Shown piece by piece: positions 40,841 to 45,239 of a stretch of DNA of 45,239 nucleotides (positions within the stretch are counted from its first letter, which is position 1; every line of letters begins with the position of its first letter). The stretch is from Acidimicrobiaceae bacterium. GTDB lineage: Bacteria; Actinomycetota; Acidimicrobiia; Acidimicrobiales; Bog-793. The translations under genes were made by a program, and so were the position numbers. The notes beneath the pieces are model-generated. The model did not search any database. It had not been told where the DNA came from and worked only from the letters and a program-made list of their open reading frames with translations. Where the stretch lies: NCBI GenBank assembly GCA_025463965.1, contig JAODBN010000361.1:1-45239 (forward strand). Reading direction: 5' to 3'.

Positions 40841-42075
40841 TGAAGCTCTTGGAGTCGCTTGCGAGCGTGTGCGCCTCGGGCGGGGCGCGGAGCGGGGAGG
40901 CGGCCGACGAGGTGGATGGGCTCTTGCCCGAGGTTGTCGCTGCCCCCGTGACCACCGAGGAGGTCGCCGCCGTCGTAGGCCTGTGTGCCGCGACGAAGAC
41001 AACCATGCTCGCCAGGGGCTCAGGCACCAAGCTCGACTGGGGGGGCTCGCCGGAATCGCTCGGCGTCGTGATCGATCTCTCCGGCCTCAATGGGGTGGTG
41101 GAGCACGAGCCAGGGGACTTCGTCGTGTCGCTACGGGCGGGGACCACGCTCGCAGCGCTCGACCGCGAGCTCGAGCGCGCCGGCCAGCGGCTCCCGATCG
41201 ACGAGGTCGTGCCGAACTCGAGTGTCGGAGGCGTGATCGCCACGGGACTCTCGGGGCCCTCGCGGTATTTGCACGGAGCGGTCCGCGATCTTCTGATCGG
41301 GCTCACGGTGGTGCGTGCCGACGGCGTGGTGGCGCGCTCGGGCAGCAAGGTGGTGAAGAACGTCGCCGGCTACGACCTGGCCAAGCTCTTCACAGGCTCC
41401 TACGGCACCTTGGCCATCGTGACCGAGGCGATCTTCCGGCTACGTCCCCGCCCGCGGGCCGAGCGCTACCTGTCGGCGACGTTCGCCGACGAGGCTGAGC
41501 TGAGCGCAGCTCTCTCCGGCATCCTTGCCTCCCAGCTGGCGTTCGCCGCGGTCGAGCTCGCGCGGGCTGAGGGCGGTGGTCCTATGACCCTCGGCGTGCT
41601 CCTCGAGGGTCACCCGGATGCGCTCGAACGGCGGATGGCCGGCGCGGCAGCGCTTCTCGGGAAATGCGCGGTGTCGGACACGGTTCCGAAGGAGTGGGGT
41701 CAGCTTCCGGGTCCGGTCACTCTCAAGATCGCCGTGCCGCTTGGCTTCGTGCCGTCTCTCCTCGGCGAGCTGTCTGCTCTCGAGACGACCCTGGCCATCC
41801 CGCTGAGGATCCGGGGCTCTGCTGGGGTGGGCATCCTCTACGTGGGCCTGGAGCCCTCGACAGACCAGGCATCCTTCGCTGAGCTCCTGCAGGTGCTGCG
41901 CAGCAGCGTCGGGAGCACCGGTGGAAGCGTCGTCGTGCTCCGCGCTCCCGCCTCGATCAAAGCTGGCGTCGACAGTTGGGGCCCGGTCGCCGGCCTCGAG
42001 CTGATGCGCCGGGTAAAGGAGCGCTTCGACCCCGATCGACGACTCTCGCCCGGCCGATTCGTCGGGGGGATCTGA
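40840..42075 (+). CDS. glcE: Glycolate oxidase subunit GlcE
   Basis: 411 residues. The start overlaps the glcD stop by one base (TGATG). It has the same FAD-binding fold in reduced form: ARGSGTKLDWGG, GVIATGLSGPSRYLHGAVRDLLIG and AGYDLAKLFTGSYGTLAIVTEAIFRLRP. The C-terminal part is shorter and less conserved than in GlcD, and ends KERFDPDRRLSPGRFVGG, typical of GlcE. It forms the membrane-associated oxidase with GlcD and GlcF. Confidence 0.94.
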   Translation: MKLLESLASVCASGGARSGEAADEVDGLLPEVVAAPVTTEEVAAVVGLCAATKTTMLARGSGTKLDWGGSPESLGVVIDLSGLNGVVEHEPGDFVVSLRAGTTLAALDRELERAGQRLPIDEVVPNSSVGGVIATGLSGPSRYLHGAVRDLLIGLTVVRADGVVARSGSKVVKNVAGYDLAKLFTGSYGTLAIVTEAIFRLRPRPRAERYLSATFADEAELSAALSGILASQLAFAAVELARAEGGGPMTLGVLLEGHPDALERRMAGAAALLGKCAVSDTVPKEWGQLPGPVTLKIAVPLGFVPSLLGELSALETTLAIPLRIRGSAGVGILYVGLEPSTDQASFAELLQVLRSSVGSTGGSVVVLRAPASIKAGVDSWGPVAGLELMRRVKERFDPDRRLSPGRFVGGI

Positions 42076-43388
42076 TGGGCTTCGACGACGACCACCCGCC
42101 GAGCCGGGAGCTGCTCGCCGACTGTGTCCACTGCGGGTTCTGCTTGCCGGCCTGCCCGACCTATGTGCTCACCGGCGAGGAGATGGACTCCCCGCGAGGT
42201 CGCATCCACATCATCTCCCAGGTGCTCGACGGCGCCCCGCTGCCCGGGGCGGCCCAGCTGCACCTGGACCGCTGTCTGTCTTGTCTCAGCTGTGTGACCG
42301 CGTGCCCCTCGGGCGTCCGTTACGACGAGATCATCGCCGACACCCGGATGCAGGTCGAGCGCCAGGCCCATCGCTCACCTGGCGAACGGGCCTTGCGGGG
42401 AGCGGTCTTCGGCGTCTTCCCCTACCCACGGCGTCTGCGAGTCGCGCGTGCATTGCTCGTTGCCGGCGAGCGCTCGGGCCTACGTTCCCTGCTGCGTCGC
42501 AAGGCTGTGCGCAAGCACCTCCCGGGGCTGCTGCGCACCCTGGACGGCCTGGCTCCTGCACTCGGTGCGCGCGAGCGCATCGCCGAGCTGGTCCCGGCGC
42601 GAGGAGAGTGTCGGGGCCGCGTCGGGCTGCTCACTGGGTGCGTCCAGTCCGTGCTTTTCTCTCCGGTCAACGCGGCGACCGCACGCGTCCTTGCGCGCGA
42701 GGGATTTGACGTCGTCGTACCGGCGCGGCAGGGATGCTGCGGAGCGCTGTCCGGCCATGCGGGGCGAGAGGAGGAGGCGAAGCGTTTCGCCCGGGAGACC
42801 GTCGACTGCTTCGAGCGCGCCGGAGTCGACACCGTGGTCGTCAACTCCGCCGGCTGTGGCTCGGCGATGAAGGAGTATGCACGGCTGCTGCGTGATGACG
42901 AGAACTACGCCGATCGCGCCGAGCAATTCTCGCTGATGACACGCGACTTTTCCGAGTTCTTGTCACTAGCGGGCTCGAGAGCGACGCGAGGTCCGGTCGA
43001 GATGACCGTGGCCTATCACGATGCTTGCCACCTGGCTCACGCTCAGGGCATCCGAGCTGCGCCGAGGGCCTTGCTCGAGGAGGTGCCCGGGCTCGTCGTG
43101 CGCGAGATCGCCGACCCCGACCTGTGCTGCGGCTCGGCGGGCGTCTACAACCTGTTCCAGCGTGAGTGGGCGGGGCGCCTGGGCGAGCGCAAGGCGCAGG
43201 CCGTTCTTGCGACCGGCGCCGAGGCCCTCGTTGCGAGCAATCCTGGATGCCTCATGCAAGTGCGCGCCGCGTCGGAAGAGCTCGACTCGCCGGGCCACGC
43301 CATCGGTTACTACCACCTGGCTCAGATTCTCGACGCCTCTCTCTGCGGGACTCCACTCGCCCAACCCACCTCGGCGCCGGGGGGCTGA
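42075..43388 (+). CDS. glcF: Glycolate oxidase iron-sulfur subunit GlcF
   Basis: 437 residues, TGATG overlap with glcE. Two 4Fe-4S sites lie at the N-terminus: CVHCGFCLPACPTY and CLSCLSCVTACPSGV. Two CCG domains follow, one with GLLTGCVQSVLF and GCCGALSGHAG, the other with YHDACHLAHAQG and CCGSAGVYNLF. It carries electrons from the flavin subunits to the quinone pool. It completes a three-subunit glycolate oxidase whose genes are all translationally coupled. Confidence 0.95.
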   Translation: MGFDDDHPPSRELLADCVHCGFCLPACPTYVLTGEEMDSPRGRIHIISQVLDGAPLPGAAQLHLDRCLSCLSCVTACPSGVRYDEIIADTRMQVERQAHRSPGERALRGAVFGVFPYPRRLRVARALLVAGERSGLRSLLRRKAVRKHLPGLLRTLDGLAPALGARERIAELVPARGECRGRVGLLTGCVQSVLFSPVNAATARVLAREGFDVVVPARQGCCGALSGHAGREEEAKRFARETVDCFERAGVDTVVVNSAGCGSAMKEYARLLRDDENYADRAEQFSLMTRDFSEFLSLAGSRATRGPVEMTVAYHDACHLAHAQGIRAAPRALLEEVPGLVVREIADPDLCCGSAGVYNLFQREWAGRLGERKAQAVLATGAEALVASNPGCLMQVRAASEELDSPGHAIGYYHLAQILDASLCGTPLAQPTSAPGG

Positions 43389-43551
43389 CTCCGTGCACCA
43401 CCCCCGCAATCGCGATGTTCTCCCGCTCGCGGCCTCCCGTTATCGCCGTTCGCCGCCGCGTCCCGATGAGGAGCTGGTCACGGGTAGGGCCCGCAAGGCT
43501 GGCCATCTCCGAACGGCGACGACGACCTCGGCTTGGTCTTCGAAGGTGCCC

Positions 43552-44331
43552 GTGGAAAGCGACGGGGCCACCGGTGGAGTTCAGTCGGTGGACCGCACGC
43601 TTCAAATCGTCGAGCTCCTCGTCCGCTCACCGACTCCGCTCGGGGTCCTCGCGATCGCCGAGGCGACCGGACTGGCCCAAGCGACCGTCCACCGACTGCT
43701 TCGCGCCCTAGCCCAACGAGGATGGGTGCGCCAGGACGCGGGCCGCCGATACGCGCCTGGGGTCACCATGTTCCGGCTCGGGGAAACCTCGCAACGCCAC
43801 GTCGCAGCCGCCGCCCAGCCCTTCCTCGCCGAAGCAGCGAGCGCCACCGGCGAGACGGCGAACCTGGCTTTGCTAGAGGGCGAGCACGCCACCTACGTCG
43901 GACAGGTACCGTCGACGCACCGCCTTCGTACCTTTGCCGAGGTCGGCCACCGAGTGCCGCTTCACTCCACAGCCGTCGGCAAGGCCCTGGTCGCCTTCCT
44001 TGCCGAGGCCGAGATCGACGGCCTCCTCGCTCGCACCGGGCTGCCCAGCCGCACCTCGACCACCATCACGAGCGAGCGGCGATTTCGAGAGGAGCTCGCT
44101 GCGGTGCGCCGCCTGGGCTACGCCGTGGACCGGAGCGAGGAGGCGGAAGGAGTCTCCTGCGTGGCCCTTCCCGTGCGCGACACCGATGGTCAGGTGGTGT
44201 GCGCACTTTCGATCTCGGGGCCAGGCACTCGGGTGAAGGATGGAGATGCGCCCCGCCTCGCGGCGGTGCTGTCACCCATCGTCGAGCGTCTCGCCCGCTC
44301 CCTCAGCCCAGGCGACAGGACGCAACCCTGA
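43552..44331 (+). CDS. IclR-family transcriptional regulator
   Basis: 259 residues from GTG 43552 (an in-frame GTG at 43546 is as likely). N-terminal winged helix: SVDRTLQIVELLV, LAIAEATGLAQATVHRLLRALAQRGWV. The effector domain has VGHRVPLHSTAVGKALVAFL, RRLGYAVDRSEEAEGVSCVALPVRD and ALSISGPGTRV. IclR proteins control acetate/glyoxylate and aromatic acid genes. The position directly after glcBDEF suggests that it regulates glycolate use, with glyoxylate or a related acid as effector (inference). Confidence 0.9.
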   Translation: MESDGATGGVQSVDRTLQIVELLVRSPTPLGVLAIAEATGLAQATVHRLLRALAQRGWVRQDAGRRYAPGVTMFRLGETSQRHVAAAAQPFLAEAASATGETANLALLEGEHATYVGQVPSTHRLRTFAEVGHRVPLHSTAVGKALVAFLAEAEIDGLLARTGLPSRTSTTITSERRFREELAAVRRLGYAVDRSEEAEGVSCVALPVRDTDGQVVCALSISGPGTRVKDGDAPRLAAVLSPIVERLARSLSPGDRTQP

Positions 44332-44446
44332 CCATCTGAGCGGCGGGCCCACGCCTGCATTCACCACGGCGTAGAGCGGCTCTCGACTTCCGAGGGTGAG
44401 TCGCCAACTCGCGCGTCGCTGGCGTGATGCGAGCGGAGCAGTCGGG

Positions 44447-45239
44447 CTAGGTCGGTGTTGTCACCGAAGGGCTCGTCGTCGTCGTGGGCGGCGTCGTCGT
44501 GGTGGTGGGAGCAGTCGTCGTGGTCGTCGGCGCGGTCGTCGTCGTAGTACTTGTGCTCGTCGTCGTCGTGCTGGGTCTCGTGGTAGTCGTGCTGGGGCGA
44601 GTGGTCGTCGTGTCGGGCGCGGTGCTGGTGGTGCTGGGGCGAGTGGTTGTCGTGTCAGGTGTGGTTGTCGTGGTTGTGCTGGGCCCGGTCGTGTCGCCAG
44701 TGGTGTCAGTGGTGGGCGGCGTAGGTCGAGTCGTGGTCGTGGTCGACCCGGGTGGAGAAAGAGCGGTTGCAAAAACGGTAGTTGGAGCGGTGATCGTTGG
44801 AGAAGGAGGCTTAGATGCGAGAGTAGTGGTCGGCGCGCTCACCGTCTTGTGGACAGGACGTTTGTTGTGGGTTGTAGCGACGACAGTCTTCTTGCCGGAC
44901 GTCGTTACGACGACCGCTTTAGTCGGAGGTCTCGTCGTCGTCGTGGTATTGCGCCTACTCGCCTTGGCGGGAGCCTTCTTCACCGACTTCTTCGTAACGG
45001 TCGAGCTCGTTCGGGCTCTGGTGACAGGTCTCCTGGTGCGCACGGGAGTCTTCCGTCTTGTATTGACTTTCTGCCTTGTCGGGACGCGGGCAGCTGTCTT
45101 GGTCCGAACACTCGTCTTGACCCGAATCGTGGACGTCGTGGGCGGTGTCGTTGAGCTCGTAGTCGTTTGAAATGTGGCAGCTTTGCCGGCGGTAGTGGGG
45201 GTCGTGGGGCTAGGCGCAGTAGGAGCTTTGCCTGAGAAC
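44447..45239 (-). CDS. Thr/Pro-rich low-complexity protein, C-terminal part (5' end outside window)
   Basis: The frame is open without a stop from the window edge (45239) down to TAG at 44447-44449, so at least 263 residues are C-terminal sequence of a longer protein. The first part is basic and threonine-rich (runs such as RVKTSVRTKT and KKAPAKASRRN). The last ~100 residues are almost only Thr, Pro and Ser, with repeats of TTTTTAP and TTTTRPS. No LPXTG motif, hydrophobic anchor or catalytic domain is visible. It looks like a flexible surface or secreted linker tail. A start within the window (GTG 45043) is possible but unnecessary. Confidence 0.6.
   Translation of the reverse strand, partial: FSGKAPTAPSPTTPTTAGKAATFQTTTSSTTPPTTSTIRVKTSVRTKTAARVPTRQKVNTRRKTPVRTRRPVTRARTSSTVTKKSVKKAPAKASRRNTTTTTRPPTKAVVVTTSGKKTVVATTHNKRPVHKTVSAPTTTLASKPPSPTITAPTTVFATALSPPGSTTTTTRPTPPTTDTTGDTTGPSTTTTTTPDTTTTRPSTTSTAPDTTTTRPSTTTTRPSTTTTSTSTTTTTAPTTTTTAPTTTTTPPTTTTSPSVTTPT

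Noticed and set aside
39323..41002. Long minus-strand open frame (559 codons) opposite glcD
   Set aside because: Antisense shadow of glcD, with low-complexity Arg/Gly content and no recognisable family.
44484..45170. Plus-strand Val-rich frame opposite the Thr-rich tail
   Set aside because: The repeated ACN codons of the minus strand give GTN on the plus strand. A 228-residue poly-valine protein is implausible and the minus frame continues to the window edge.
1..45239. CRISPR arrays, tRNA or rRNA genes, phage genes
   Set aside because: No regularly spaced direct repeats, no cloverleaf-like GGTTCGAATCC arm in a suitable context, no rRNA-like blocks and no phage structural or integrase genes were seen by eye.

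Overview
The window is GC-rich, tightly packed bacterial DNA, with many 4-bp ATGA/GTGA stop-start overlaps and frequent GTG starts. An F420-type LLM oxidoreductase, Tat-type secretion of a solute-binding protein, a possible leaderless GTG gene and a very Thr/Pro-rich protein tail all fit a high-GC actinomycete, possibly of the Acidimicrobiia. That placement is an inference from gene content, because no rRNA or other marker gene is present. I found no rRNA, tRNA, CRISPR array or intact insertion sequence.

Layout. (1) 1-2659: end of hyuA and all of hyuB, hydantoinase/oxoprolinase-type ATP-dependent amidohydrolase subunits. (2) 3090-6756: two half-size ABC exporters in tandem. (3) 6921-8529: a PIN-domain (VapC-like) toxin preceded by an unrecognised 49-codon ORF, then a SAM methyltransferase. 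(4) 9028-11407, minus strand: a three-gene UxaA/altronate-dehydratase-type operon. The SAF domain and two paralogous large-domain proteins are separate, and the two paralogues keep complementary sets of family motifs. (5) 11486-13580: a truncated RibD/DHFR-like gene, a divergent FAD monooxygenase, and a decayed tandem copy of the end of that monooxygenase gene.

(6) 14023-35748 is the most interesting region: a long catabolic locus that looks like one regulon. It encodes a Tat-exported family-5 solute-binding protein, two Dpp-type permeases and two ATPases; an alpha/beta-hydrolase-fold protein without its serine; TPP-dependent E1 alpha and beta; an SDR; a metallo-beta-lactamase-fold hydrolase and a metal-dependent amidohydrolase; a class II aldolase, a CbbY-like HAD phosphatase, DhaL and DhaK; a second solute-binding-type protein with no signal peptide; a small EthD-like protein; two convergent N,N-dimethylformamidase large-subunit-like proteins; and a LacI-family regulator. 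The 10-bp palindrome CAAGCGCTTG occurs at three places I could find, each over or next to a plausible promoter: before the first solute-binding gene, before the aldolase gene, and in the divergent gap before lacI. I infer that the LacI protein controls the locus, that the ABC system imports an amide- or polyol-containing compound, and that amide cleavage, oxidation, kinase and aldolase steps feed it into central metabolism. The substrate cannot be read from the sequence.

(7) 36045-36926: an LLM-class flavin oxidoreductase. (8) 37200-44331: a glycolate/glyoxylate cluster, malate synthase G (glcB) and the three glycolate oxidase subunits glcD, glcE and glcF, followed by an IclR regulator. Together these oxidise glycolate to glyoxylate and condense it with acetyl-CoA to malate. 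(9) 44447 to the window end, minus strand: the C-terminal part of a Thr/Pro-rich protein that begins outside the window.
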